Assembly (NCBI GenBank): GCA_039621445.1
Contig: CP154956.1
Location: 919,653 to 983,652, forward strand
Length of the DNA: 64,000 nt
Origin: Euglena gracilis
Taxonomy: Eukaryota; Euglenida; Euglenophyceae; Euglenales
Direction of reading: 5' to 3'
Position numbers and translations under genes: made by a program. This document shows positions 10,701 to 20,700 of the stretch, in pieces (the stretch's first letter is position 1; each line of letters starts with the position of its first letter). The notes under the pieces are model-generated. The model worked only from the letters and a program-made list of their open reading frames with translations, was not told the origin of the DNA and searched no databases.

Positions 10701-12328
10701 ATGTGAAAAAACATTGCTAAACGAGGGGGGAGGGTCCCCCCAAAGGGTTGTTGTTGTGTCATGCACACAAAGTGCCACCTCCACAAAAAAAAAGGAACCA
10801 CCAAAATGAGCTCGCTTGCCACACCTGACCACAGGAAACAGGGGATGGGTCCAAGAACCCATTGCTGGGTCTTGCATTTTCTGGGCAAGCTTCTAGAGCT
10901 CCGAGAACTTCAAGCTTCAAGAGCTTCTAGAGCTCCGCATGGAAATCCCACGTTTTAAAAAACCCTCATTTCTGCAGCATCAAAACAATTTGTTTTTCAC
11001 TGAACACAACGGAAAAAGTTGGGGGGGGGGACGCTTGAGGTTCATATATCAATTGTAGGGATGCCATCAAGCCTTGGGTTGATGACTGTCTGGCACAACG
11101 GCCACTTCCCTTGTTTTGCACAGATCCCAAGGTGTCAGAGAAGATGACAGAGAAAATGGGGAAAAAAGACTTCACCCATGTCCGCCAGGTCAAATGCAGG
11201 GGCAACAGGAACCCAAACTGGAAAAACACCCCCCAATTTTGGCAATGCAAAATCGGTTGATTCTTTGGGGGTGTATGAGTCGCGGGGGGGGGGGGGCGCG
11301 GGGGGGCGGGGGGGGGGGGGTGGGGCGGGGGGGGGAACGTGGAAGTTTTGACGGGTCATGCGTGACAAGTGTGACCTTTCATACAACGTCACATGGGACC
11401 TATTTTTAGAACTTTTGGGTCCAAAATGGCTCCAATTAGGAATTTGTCACACATTTTTGGCAATTTTGATTCCTAATTTGAGTGCAAATTAGGAATTAGG
11501 TGCCACTTTTTGGCTCCTAATGGGATGTGGAAACCCTCCATGTGTGGGTCGCGGGGGGGGGGTCGCGGGGGGTACACCCCCTTTGGGAATACTTGGATTT
11601 ATTATTTCCATTTCTTTTGAATTTTTAAAACTTCCCAAATGAACTTTTTTCGAGTGTTTTTGGCGCTTTTTGCGGCCTTGACAAATTGAGGCCAATTGGC
11701 CAATCGAGGGGGGCAAGTGGGGTTGAGGGTAGTCCACCCCACCACCATCCATGCACATGGAGGACAAGTTAGATAAGTTAGATAAGTTCCATTTTGGGCA
11801 ATTTTTCAAAAATTTCGATGAATTTCCATGAACCATCCACCTCAAAATGACCATTTTGAGAGGAGAAAGCGCAAAATGTCATCATCAAAATTTCACCCCC
11901 AACCATCAAAACGGTGAAGTTCACCAGTGAAATTCACCGCCAAAAGTACCCCCCCCCCCCGGTGAACGTTCACCGGGGGGTTCACCCCCCTGCTGCCTAA
12001 CCTCCCAAATTGAAAAAAGGAAGGTTTTCGTCCCCCCCCCCATGAGTTCGGACGTTTGGCCGCCCAAAAGGGCGGCGAGACAGTAGCGACGTCCAACAGC
12101 AAAAAACCCAAAAGTTGAGTTCTTAAAGCGAGAAATTGAAAAAACACAAAGAATGTGGTGAGTAAATTTCACACTTTTCAAAAGATTTTTTTCCCAAAAT
12201 CTCGGGGGGGGGGGGCTGCCCCCCCCCGACTGGGGGGGGGGGGAGGAGCCGTTTTGCTTGGGGTGATGGCCGGCTCTTCGAGCTGCAATCGGAAAATTTG
12301 GCAGGTTGTTCGCAACTCGACCTCCCCT

Positions 12329-12385
12329 CACCCTGGCCCCAACCCCAACCCAAACCCTGCCCTTACCCAAACCCTAACCCTAATC
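12329..12385. repeat. Telomere-like C-rich stretch
   Basis: The plus strand degenerates rightward from CCCCAACCCC words into CCCAAACCCTAACCCTAATCC. The last part contains true CCCTAA units, giving an interstitial telomere-like sequence of under 60 bases. Confidence 0.6.
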
Positions 12386-12388
12386 CTT

Positions 12389-12447
12389 TGAAAACGTGTT
12401 CATGACCACGAATTTCAGGGCAGGCATTTGGCGGGCTGAACACGTTT
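12389..12447. repeat. Inverted repeat AAAACGTGTTCA
   Basis: AAAACGTGTTCA at 12389-12400 is exactly complemented at 12436-12447. A second imperfect pair (AAGAACAGTGTTTTGGGCC against GGCCCAAACACAGTTCTT) follows at about 12455-12535 around a C run. Confidence 0.75.
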
Positions 12448-13044
12448 TTAAACCAAGAACAGTGTTTTGGGCCTGGGGGCGACCCCCCCCCCCCCCAGGC
12501 TCCCCCCTAACTGTTGGCCCAAACACAGTTCTTGTCACAGAAAACCAAAGTTTTCGACTCTGTCGCTTGGGGGGGGCATAGAGGACCTCATATGGCCACT
12601 TGGAGGGGGGGAGTAAACCAAAATCTGCCGCTTTGGGGGGAGGGTTTAGCTGTTTGTTTTTGCGGGAAAGAATTTGGCTGCCAGGTGTGCCAGCCCCCCT
12701 CCCCAAACTTGTTTTTTCATGTTCGTGGGGAGCAGTGGTTGGTGAGCGGGTGGCTTGAGTTGCTAGAATTCACGGTGGGGAGCATAGCTTCACCCAAACT
12801 CTGCAAAGAATCGCCTCTTGCGAGAGCATATGCATACGCTCCCCCCACTCCCCGCCGGAACATAGATGGGATTTTTCATTTCCTCAAACCACTGACCTCA
12901 TGTTGTTGTTTTTTGCCAGGGCCCTTTTCGGTTGTTAAGAGCATGATGGGAAAGTGGTTTTCAGACGACATCAGGATGCAAGAAAGGCCATAAGGTTCAG
13001 CAGACCTTCAACAATGTCGATGGCAGAAAATTTGGGGGTGGTGC

Positions 13045-13095
13045 GGGTCACGGGGGGGTCACCGGGGGGGGGTCACAGGGGGGTCACGGGGGAAG
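13045..13095. repeat. GGTCACGGGG short minisatellite
   Basis: The word GGTCACGGG with G runs of variable length occurs about four times here and three more times at 14105-14150. Confidence 0.75.
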
Positions 13096-14332
13096 TATGC
13101 CACTTTGGAGGTGGTAGGGAGGCAGCATCCATGTACGCATCCTAAAATCGGTGATTTTTGGGGTCCAAAAAATAATCATGTTTGGCCATTTTGGGGTCAT
13201 TTTTGAACAAAAAAAATTTGGTTTGAAAGTGGTCATTTTTTGGTGATTCTTATGTCCAAAATTGGTCATTTTTTCATTTTTTTGATGAGGAATTTTGTCA
13301 GGATTTTCTGGACCGTTACATTTTTTGGGATGCATTTTTGGCCCATTTTCAAAAAAAAATGGCCCAAAATGGCTATTTTTGAAGGGGAACAAAAAAGCAA
13401 AGCTGGCAAAAAGCGTGTTTTTGTTTTTAAAAAAACTGTGTCGTCTTCACCATCACTGAGGTGAGACTGTGTTTTTTCCCAAAAAATTCCCAAATCCTTG
13501 TTGGCGTTTTTTTTTTATAAAAAAAAAACACAAAAAAAAAAGTTTCTTTGTTTTTTTTTGTTTTTTTGATTGCCATCTTTGAAAAAGGTAGCCAAAAAAT
13601 CTGTTTTGGTTGCAGAAATGCACCAATTTTGGCACTTTTTTTTAAAGGGGGGCAAGATTTTTGGCCATTTTTGGATGTGGAGTTGCGTTTGGACGTTGGG
13701 TGCCAAAAAGGGGTTTGGTTGTCCAAATGGAAGGTGGGGTGAGGACAATTATTTTCTGTTTTGGGGGGGTTTCTTCCACAAAAATTTCATGTTTTCCCTC
13801 CCCCCTTTTTGCCATGAAATTCTTTCCTACTCGCAATCTCCCCTTTTGCCAATGTTTTGGGCCAAATTCATATGGCAAAGAAGCGCCATTGTTTGGGTCG
13901 AAAATTTTTTTCCCTCAAATCTTGGCATTTCTTTCCATTCTTAGACCATGTCAAGGCAAACTTTCAATTGTTTGAACCAGAAAATTGATGAAAAGCAACC
14001 AAAAACGCCACCTAGACATCAAAAAGCAGGCTGAAATGATGAATGAAAAGAAAGGCTGAAGTGATGAAGGTTGATGCATTGTATGAAAATTGAAGGCTCG
14101 ATTCTCGGGTCACGGGCGGGTCACGGGGGGGGGGTCACGGGGGTAGCACCCCCTTTGAAATTTTCCACAAAACAACAGTCACGGCAAAGCCAACCATTCA
14201 CAAAAGACAAATTTGCAGGTCAAAAAAAAACCAGATCTGTCCCCCTACTTAACCAGGGTTAATTAATTATAAGGGGTCAAGGCCATTGCCACTTGGGGGA
14301 GGAGGCAAGGGGAGAATTGCCCCTGGTCCAAC

Positions 14333-14543
14333 CCCGATGTTCAAATCTGAAACGGATGTAATAATCCCGAAACCACTCATACAAGTCCATGCGGGCACTA
14401 GGGCTATCGTCAGGCCAAGGCACTCGCATGGCATCGTCCTTCAGAGGTTGATAAACGTCCTCCTCTGAAGGTGCATAGTAGTCTTCTGCAGGTGTTGCAG
14501 CAGGAGCAAGGCTTCCATTGTTGTAATTCATAAAACCCTCCAT
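14333..14543 (-). CDS. Candidate first exon of the SulP gene
   Basis: A true ATG at 14543 opens a frame of about 70 codons before a possible GGG/GTTGG donor near 14333. It encodes a hydrophilic N-terminus rich in acidic residues, ending in MDLYEWFRDYYIRFRFEHRG. SulP N-termini often carry such a Trp/Tyr/Arg-rich segment shortly before TM1. The link to the downstream exons is by strand, order and protein character only, so it could belong to another gene. Confidence 0.4.
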
Positions 14544-15235
14544 GATTCTGGGGGTGAATGAAATTCCAACTTTGGAAACAATAACTGGGCGGGGGATTTA
14601 CTTCAATCAAAGATTCACACAATTTATTTGGAAGCACAAAAGATTCACAGATGTCAATAATCTTTCTGTCTGCGTGAAAAAACCATCAAGTTGGGAACCT
14701 TCTTAAAAGTGAAAGTTGAATGCAGACAGAATCCAATCTTTTAAACCATTCTTGTTGAATACAGGCAATCCCATTTAAACCTTCTCAAACCCTTGAAAGT
14801 GGAACATATGCACCATCCACTTGCAAAACCTTCTTAAAACTGAAAGTTGAATACACATCCCATTTTCAAACTTTTTGGCCCACGAAGTGGTCACGCGACA
14901 ACGCGTGACTGCCTATTAAGGAATCTCGCTAGCAGCAGCCGACACGTCATCAACCTGTTCAAGCGCACCTCCTGACCCGATCCTGGTGCAGTAGGAAACG
15001 AAGGGCCAGTCCACCCAATCCAGATCTCAATGACCAATCAGAATTGCGGAGGTCGAGAACAAGATTAAAAATCGCCTGTGCACCCGCATCATGACGAGAT
15101 CTTTTTGCTAAGCCAACCCCTCTTACCTGCCCCCGCACCTCGCGCCTTATACTATTCTCTAAGCTCGCCCCTTTTACCTTCCCTCCCTTCACCAGCGTGC
15201 ACAGACGGTTGCCTCTGTACATAGCCTTACTCCCC
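14544..15235. other. Upstream region of the transporter gene, A/T-rich then C-rich
   Basis: No gene was recognised. The block AACCTTCTTAAAA(G/C)TGAAA followed by GTTGAAT occurs at 14696-14721 and 14827-14852, in the position of a promoter or 5' UTR for the minus-strand gene. From about 14950 the sequence becomes C-rich and passes into the LINE leader region. Confidence 0.45.
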
Positions 15236-15658
15236 TGAACTCTTCAAATCCAGTAGGCTGTGCCACTGGTCGGTGGATTCGGTTCGCCCCACCACCGTCA
15301 ACCGACTTCTGTGGCGTGGCGTATCAAAGGCTTCGAAGGACATCATGGAACACAGCCCTGACATAGCAACACAGCCCTGACAAGCAACCAAAGACAACAA
15401 GTGTGTACGGCTCGGCCATTGCACTCGGAGGAAGCCTCCCCCTGAACACTCAACTCCAGTAGGATGTGCCACTGGTCGGTGGACTCGACTGGCCCTGGCC
15501 AAATTCCACGCCAGAGGAAGCACAATATACAAGCTGCCACTTTAGTACCGCTCGGAGGATGTGGAATCAAAGACCCCTGCTCATTCAAGGCCCGGCTCGA
15601 CTGGCGGCCCTGGCCAAATTCCACGCCAGAGGAAGCACAATAATACAGCTGCCACTTT

Positions 15659-16594
15659 ATGCCGCGAAAGTTAACCGTGAAATGGTCCAAAACGCTGTTC
15701 ACGTCCTGGCGGCTGGCTGTCACGGGCCTGAACCTTGAACCACTCCAAAGATGGCTGGACAGACCAGACGACATCAAACTGGCTGACGACAATCAACAAT
15801 CACAGCATTGGTGGACAACTCACCTTCACCGAGCAGCACTGGACAAACTTCACTCGGCCAGCCCACCACGAGACCAAGCGCGTCTGTCAGAAACACAGAA
15901 TGGACTGGGTTCAGCATGGATGCAGGCAACACCCCTGCCTACACTTCACACAAGCATGTCATCGGAGGAGTATATCCTCTCATTGAAGTGGTGGCTCGGG
16001 GTACAGTTTCTGCACTCCCAAAACGCACCCAAGTGTCCAGGTTGCAACTCAACAGTCGATGAATGGGGAGATCACCTACTCTGTTGTATTTGCAACAACT
16101 ATTTTGAGAGACACAACGCCCTGCAAGACAAACTGTTTGAAATTCTCCGGATCTGTGGACAGGGGGTGACCAAGGAAGTACAAATCCCAAATCAACTAGA
16201 CCAACACCTCAGACCCGCTGACTTGCTGCTATCCGCCTGGGATAATGGCCAACCCACTGCCTTCGACCTCATAGTGGTCCACAGTTGGCAAAACGCTAAC
16301 CGACAAGGCAAAGAAAAATGGAAACTCTTCCTGAAACAAAAGGAAAAACGAAAACATGACAAATATGACGAACCGTGCCAAAAGGCAGGCTGGAGTTTTG
16401 CGACAGCTGCCTTTGGCACATGGGGTGGATGGGGCCCGGAAGGCGCCAAAAATATCAAAAGAATAATTCAGAGAGTAGCTTCCTGGCATGAGGGAGAACA
16501 ACGCCACAAAGCAAACGAACTGCACGAACAACTGTCCATCTCCCTGATGAGGCAGACCGTCAAGGTATTGGCAACAAAAGCACGCATCCCGTGA
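15659..16594 (+). CDS. C-terminal region of a non-LTR reverse transcriptase with REL-endonuclease-like domain
   Basis: The 311-aa frame begins in the region that follows the RT domain. It then has CPGCNSTVDEWGDHLLCC (a C-x2-C...H...C zinc-binding cluster), RHNALQDKLFEIL, and RPADLLL...FDLIVVHSWQ, which resembles the PD...D motif of restriction-like endonucleases in site-specific LINEs. The C-terminal quarter (KYDEPCQKAGWSF...WGGWGPEG) is shared with two other fragments in this window at 33.8-34.1 kb and 34.5-35.4 kb. Such a domain would nick the DNA target for reverse transcription. Whether the protein is expressed is unknown. Confidence 0.65.
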   Translation: MPRKLTVKWSKTLFTSWRLAVTGLNLEPLQRWLDRPDDIKLADDNQQSQHWWTTHLHRAALDKLHSASPPRDQARLSETQNGLGSAWMQATPLPTLHTSMSSEEYILSLKWWLGVQFLHSQNAPKCPGCNSTVDEWGDHLLCCICNNYFERHNALQDKLFEILRICGQGVTKEVQIPNQLDQHLRPADLLLSAWDNGQPTAFDLIVVHSWQNANRQGKEKWKLFLKQKEKRKHDKYDEPCQKAGWSFATAAFGTWGGWGPEGAKNIKRIIQRVASWHEGEQRHKANELHEQLSISLMRQTVKVLATKARIP

Positions 16595-16632
16595 CGATCC
16601 GGAAACAAACCCGGAAGCAAGGGGACAAAGGC

Positions 16633-16637
16633 CAAAC
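16633..16637. repeat. Left target-site duplication CAAAC of the 16.7 kb element
   Basis: CAAAC directly flanks the left LTR and is repeated at 33320-33324 directly flanking the right LTR. Five-base duplications are typical of Ty3/gypsy integration. Confidence 0.85.
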
Positions 16638-16953
16638 AGTGTACGTCTGATTCCCAATTCCCCTTTCCCAATTCCCAAAAGCCTTCGCTTTCGCCTTGGC
16701 GCACCTACTTGGGAACTGAAAATCAGAGTAACAGTAAAAACCCTTTTCCCACTTCCCAAGAAGCAAAGCACGGAGCAATGCGGGGAGGACGGACTGGATA
16801 ACCAAGTCCGGTCCGATGGAAAGGAAGGAAAAGGTATAAAGAAGAATACCACCTGTGGAGAGAGAAGGGGCACCCATTAGGAGATCCTAATAGGATCTGC
16901 TTCCATCCTAACTTCCTCAACGGAAGGGGACAGAAGCATACGCCTGGTACACA
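16638..16953 (-). repeat. 3' LTR of the 16.7 kb element
   Basis: Read on the minus strand it starts TGTGTACCAGG and ends GTACACT. By eye it matches the 5' LTR at all but one of 316 positions. It contains the small palindrome ATTAGGAGATCCTAAT at 16876-16891. Confidence 0.92.
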
Positions 16954-16963
16954 TCCCCCTCCC
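16954..16963 (-). other. Polypurine tract
   Basis: On the minus strand GGGAGGGGGA abuts the TG start of the 3' LTR, the expected place of the plus-strand primer for reverse transcription. The same tract-LTR junction recurs at 44071-44089 in a decayed relative. Confidence 0.85.
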
Positions 16964-17775
16964 AGGGCTATGCCCGATTTCCCCTTTGGACCAGGCATTC
17001 TGGCCACAGGGATTTCGGACACAGACCTGGTCTGTGGGAGGTGCACCCTGGCGCATCCACAGGGGCCCTTTCCGTCGCACAGGGGTCCACTCAAAAAGGG
17101 GGGGGCGGAAAGGAGGGGACCCAAAAAAGCCCAAAACGCGCAAAATGGTTTCACCTATTTTGCGGTGGCTTATGGGTGTATAGTATATTATAGCCCACTG
17201 GGGAAAATGGGGCTGGCAGGTTTCCTTGCCAAGCAAACCCATCCACCCAGTTTGGGTGTGCCCAAGGCACTTGGGGTTGGGTCCATGGGCATTCCAGGAA
17301 AACCCATGGGGAGGGTGTGGAAGGAGGGGGCCACTGACCAGTCAAACCTGGGCAGGGCGCATGGCCAGTCAAACCTGACCACGCAAAAGGAAATCCTACT
17401 CTACAAAACCAACTGCCGGCGACAGCATTTGCCCCGGGGGGAAAGTAGAGAGGAGGGGGGGGTTGGCTTAGGCCAGAAAAGTTGTGCTGTCTGGCAGCCT
17501 TAAGGCCTCAAACGGCCGAAAAGAAAAGAAAGGGAAAGGAAAAGAGGCCGTCGGCCCTGTGCGCTGCGTGTCGCACGCCCGCGAGAGGGGAGAGGGGAGA
17601 GGGGTGTGCATGCATGCGCACGGAATCCTGCACATGGCAGCATCCCGGTGGGAACTTACTAGCGGCGAATACCGCAAAGGGTCTTCGAAGGGGTTGTTCG
17701 GGCGAATACCCAAACAGGGTGTCAGGCGAATACCTGACGAGGGTGCTGAACGCCGCATTGGCGCTCACAGACACC
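16964..17775 (-). other. 3' untranslated part of the 16.7 kb element
   Basis: About 800 bases between the ORF-X stop and the polypurine tract show no coding frame. At 17662-17738 three hairpins share the loop CGAATA but have different arms (GCGG/CCGC, GGG/CCC, GTCAGG/CCTGAC). Confidence 0.7.
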
Positions 17776-20700
17776 TCACCTGCCTTTATCGGCTGGACGT
17801 TCACGCACCTCACGCCAGTAGTCGTGTTGGGGGTCCCCTAATGGGTCCTCAACCAACTCCAGTTGGCGTGGGGAACGCGGCGGAGCTGATTCACTCCGAA
17901 TGGTGTTGAGCTCCGGATCGTTGACATCAAAGGAAGGGGTCTCCCAGTCCTTCATCCAATTATCTGGCTGCTTCTCCCTGGTACGTTCAGCATGATGCTG
18001 AAGATACCGTTGGAGTTGCTCCCAGAAAATTCTGGGCAGCATCACCGGCCAGATGATGTAATTCATCCGGGGGTGATTCGCAGGCACCTGCGGGGGCATC
18101 CCCGGGGTCTGCTTGAAGTTGATGTCATACATCCACCTCGCTGTCCGAGCTCTTGCGGTATGGGGCCGTAATACAGCCGCCAACCAACCTCTGAAGTCCA
18201 CCAAATCGTGTTCTTCAGGAGGCCACAGTGGCAAGGCGTATCCGCCATGCTGACGCTTGGAGAACAGGGGGTAAACCTGTGTCTCCCAGTCGCCATCAGT
18301 CCAGAGGTAAGGCATTCTTACCTTGGCGTGTTCCTCGACGGCGAGGCGCATTGCCCCAGCGTCGATCTGGAACTCACGGGCCATTCCCGTGTGGCGGTAG
18401 CTTTCTACCTTTTTGAAGTCGGAGTGCTTCAGGCGTCCTTCCACCTGCTTGTACTCCTTCTTCCACTTCTCCAGTGTCTCCCAGTGCTGGGGGACAATGG
18501 TGGTGACTGCTCCATCAGCAGTCTGCACGAACTTGCCTCCTATACAGTTGATGCACAAGGCAGGGATATCCCTGTCGTGAGCATTCTCACTGTAGGAGTA
18601 GTTCAAGCTGTGCTTCCAGGCATTCAGGCACTCGCCACATACGAGCGCCACACAATTCGGCACATATGCCCTGTGATGGAACCACGAGGATTGCACCTGC
18701 CGCTTGCACACATGCACAAGCGGTTGGTTGTGCCGCACATGGTGGCACACGGTGCACGTCCAGGCAAAAGACGTGCCGTGCTGGAAATCCAACACGCAGT
18801 CCTCACCGAAGTACTGTGCCAGTACTCGGGGTGAGCGCTTGTTCCAAAATGTCCAGGTATGTTCCGGGACATAGTGGAAAGGTTCTCCTCGGACGAAGAG
18901 AGGCTGAATCCATCGATTCAGTGACCCTGTCTGGTGCCTAATAGCAGCCAGTTTCTTCGTCCTCTGTTCCACGGTGCCTAGTCTGGTCAGGATATCCTGG
19001 GTCCAGAGCTGGGCATCCGCAGACACAGGAGGTGAAGCAGGTTCATCTTGCTCCTCATCCGTCGATCCGGCGGAGGATTGGGCCTGTCGGCCACGAGCCT
19101 TACGTTTCGGTTTGCTCTGGCCGTACCCGGACGATGCAACGGCCGAATAGTCGTGCATTGTCGTAGGGCCTTTCGGCTGTCCGCCAGTCTGACCTCCAGC
19201 GCCACCTTTCGGTGGTGGTTTCCCATCACCGCCTTTGGAAGGGGGCTTACAGGGTGCAGCACCCGGTTTGCCTCCTTTCGGCTTCGCACTCCCGGAATCA
19301 GGAGGTGACGCCTGCGGCTTACTCCTGGTATCAGGAGCCGATGGTGCCGGAGTAGACGTTTGCCGTCTGGGCGAAGCGGGCATACTGACCGCTGGGTCCC
19401 GCATGACGCTCCGAGGGGTTGGCACTCGTTCCTGGGGTTGTTCAGCCGGCCGTCGCCGAACAGGTTCATCCTGTCCGACGAAGCGTGGTACTGTGGCCGT
19501 CACCGGAATCGGTGCTTCCACAGGCGCTGGTGCTCCCAGAAACTCTGCCATTGTCCTCGGGACGGCAGGGACCCTGCGCGGTGTCGGTGGTCGTGGGGGT
19601 ATCTCCTCCACTTCCATTTCGACATCCGGTCTAGGAGGTTGATCCTCCACAACCGCTGGCGCAGGTGCTACGGGAGGTTGATCCTCCGGTGTAGCCGGTG
19701 CGACAGATGTCTCTGTCGGCTGGGGTTCATCCCCTGATGGTGGTTGCACTGCTGCCGGAGATGGGGGTGTGGGGGCACCGATATCTGGTGTCTCCACGAC
19801 CTCAGCGGCGGAGCTTGATGCTACGCCTCCACCTCGTGGCGTTAGTGCAGCAGCCACGGCAGTAATGCCAGTGACCACGGCGCCGAGCACACGGCCTCCT
19901 AACGAGGTGCGTGCTGTGGGACTGGCAGTTTCTTCGAGGATATCCTCGACGACCATACCAGTCACCTCGGCTGGAGGCTCAGCCGTTGGAACAGGCGTAG
20001 CAGCCACAGGTATATCCCCTGCGGGTGCTTCGTCTGGCCTAGGCTGTGCCAGAGTAGGCAGAGCAGCGTAGAGGATATCCTCCACGTTCTCACCTACCTC
20101 CTCAGGAAGTTCCTGGTCTCCACCTACCGGTGGACAGACGGGAGCCACCGCGGGGGCCGGGGAAACCGATCGTTCCCCTGCCGCTCGCGGGGCAGAGACG
20201 AATGATACAGCCGTTCCTGTCGGAGACGGCGGCGCTGCCTCCAGTATGGTGACGGAGGGGCTGCGGTCGCGTTCCTCCCGCCGCGGAATCGCAGTGGTGG
20301 AAGCGACTGACGCCTCACGTCTCCTTCGCGCCAGAGGTTCATCCTCTGGGGCGATGAAGGCGCGCAGATCCTCGGGCGAACGAGGATCGTCGGGGTGCCA
20401 TCGGCATCCCTGGGCATCCGCCAGCCTGTAAAAGGCCAGCGTACTGCTACTGGCGCTGTTGGGCCAGGGTGGCGGCCATGATGGCTGCACCCAGGCGTTG
20501 GCAGGCCTGTTCGGGCGCAGGAAGCCGCGGTAACGCGTGTCTTCCCAGACCTCGAAAAAGCCCTCCTCGAACTCCTGAACGCATGCCAGAATCGGCATAC
20601 GCTGGTCGAGGATGGCCTTCGGGTGAGACATCAGCGGAAGGAATACCTCCCGGTCGAGGGTACCGCCAAACTGTCGCCGCAAATGTTCCTCCAGGCTGAT

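Larger units (their letters stand above)
10701..14332. other. Large intron (about 3.6 kb) with low-complexity DNA
   Basis: Contents include a G-run block at 11282-11336, G/C runs near 11550 and 11950-12050, a telomere-like stretch at 12329-12385, an inverted repeat at 12389-12447, GGTCACGGG minisatellite blocks (13045-13095 and 14105-14150) and A/T-rich DNA with long T or A runs (13140-13800). A further short exon linking the 14.5 kb exon with TM1 would be expected here but was not recognised. Confidence 0.55.
1839..14543 (-). other. SulP-family sulfate/anion transporter gene, partial, many introns
   Basis: At least six minus-strand segments, read in order from 10.7 kb down to 1.9 kb, reproduce the successive blocks of a SulP (SLC26/SULTR-like) transporter: TM1 (DIVCGCTVAAML), the signature [25 protein letters not shown], then AAIQIAFIVGCMYTGVGLL, TNFLSHSVISGFMSG, QVKYIFGY, and a further membrane helix. 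A candidate N-terminal exon lies at 14.5 kb. SulP proteins move sulfate or other anions across the plasma membrane. The remaining helices and the cytosolic STAS domain would lie beyond position 1. Exon edges are estimates because splice phases could not all be reconciled by eye. Confidence 0.8.
15236..16637 (+). mobile_element. REL-type non-LTR retroelement fragment, copy 1
   Basis: The fragment carries the C-terminal part of a non-LTR element. Two copies of a leader word (CAGTAGGCTGTGCCACTGG-like) lie at about 15250 and 15455, and a repeated block (CCAAATTCCACGCCAGAGGA) lies at about 15500 and 15615. An ORF with a CCHC-type cluster and an endonuclease-like domain follows. No reverse-transcriptase core is seen, so it is 5'-truncated or composite. 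The 16.7 kb LTR element inserted right after its ORF, at 16637. Confidence 0.7.

Noticed and set aside
11060-11135. Minus-strand segment as the exon between the N-terminus and TM1 of the transporter
   Set aside because: A protein-like stretch (CQTVINPRLDGIPT) is present but nothing in SulP N-termini supports it.
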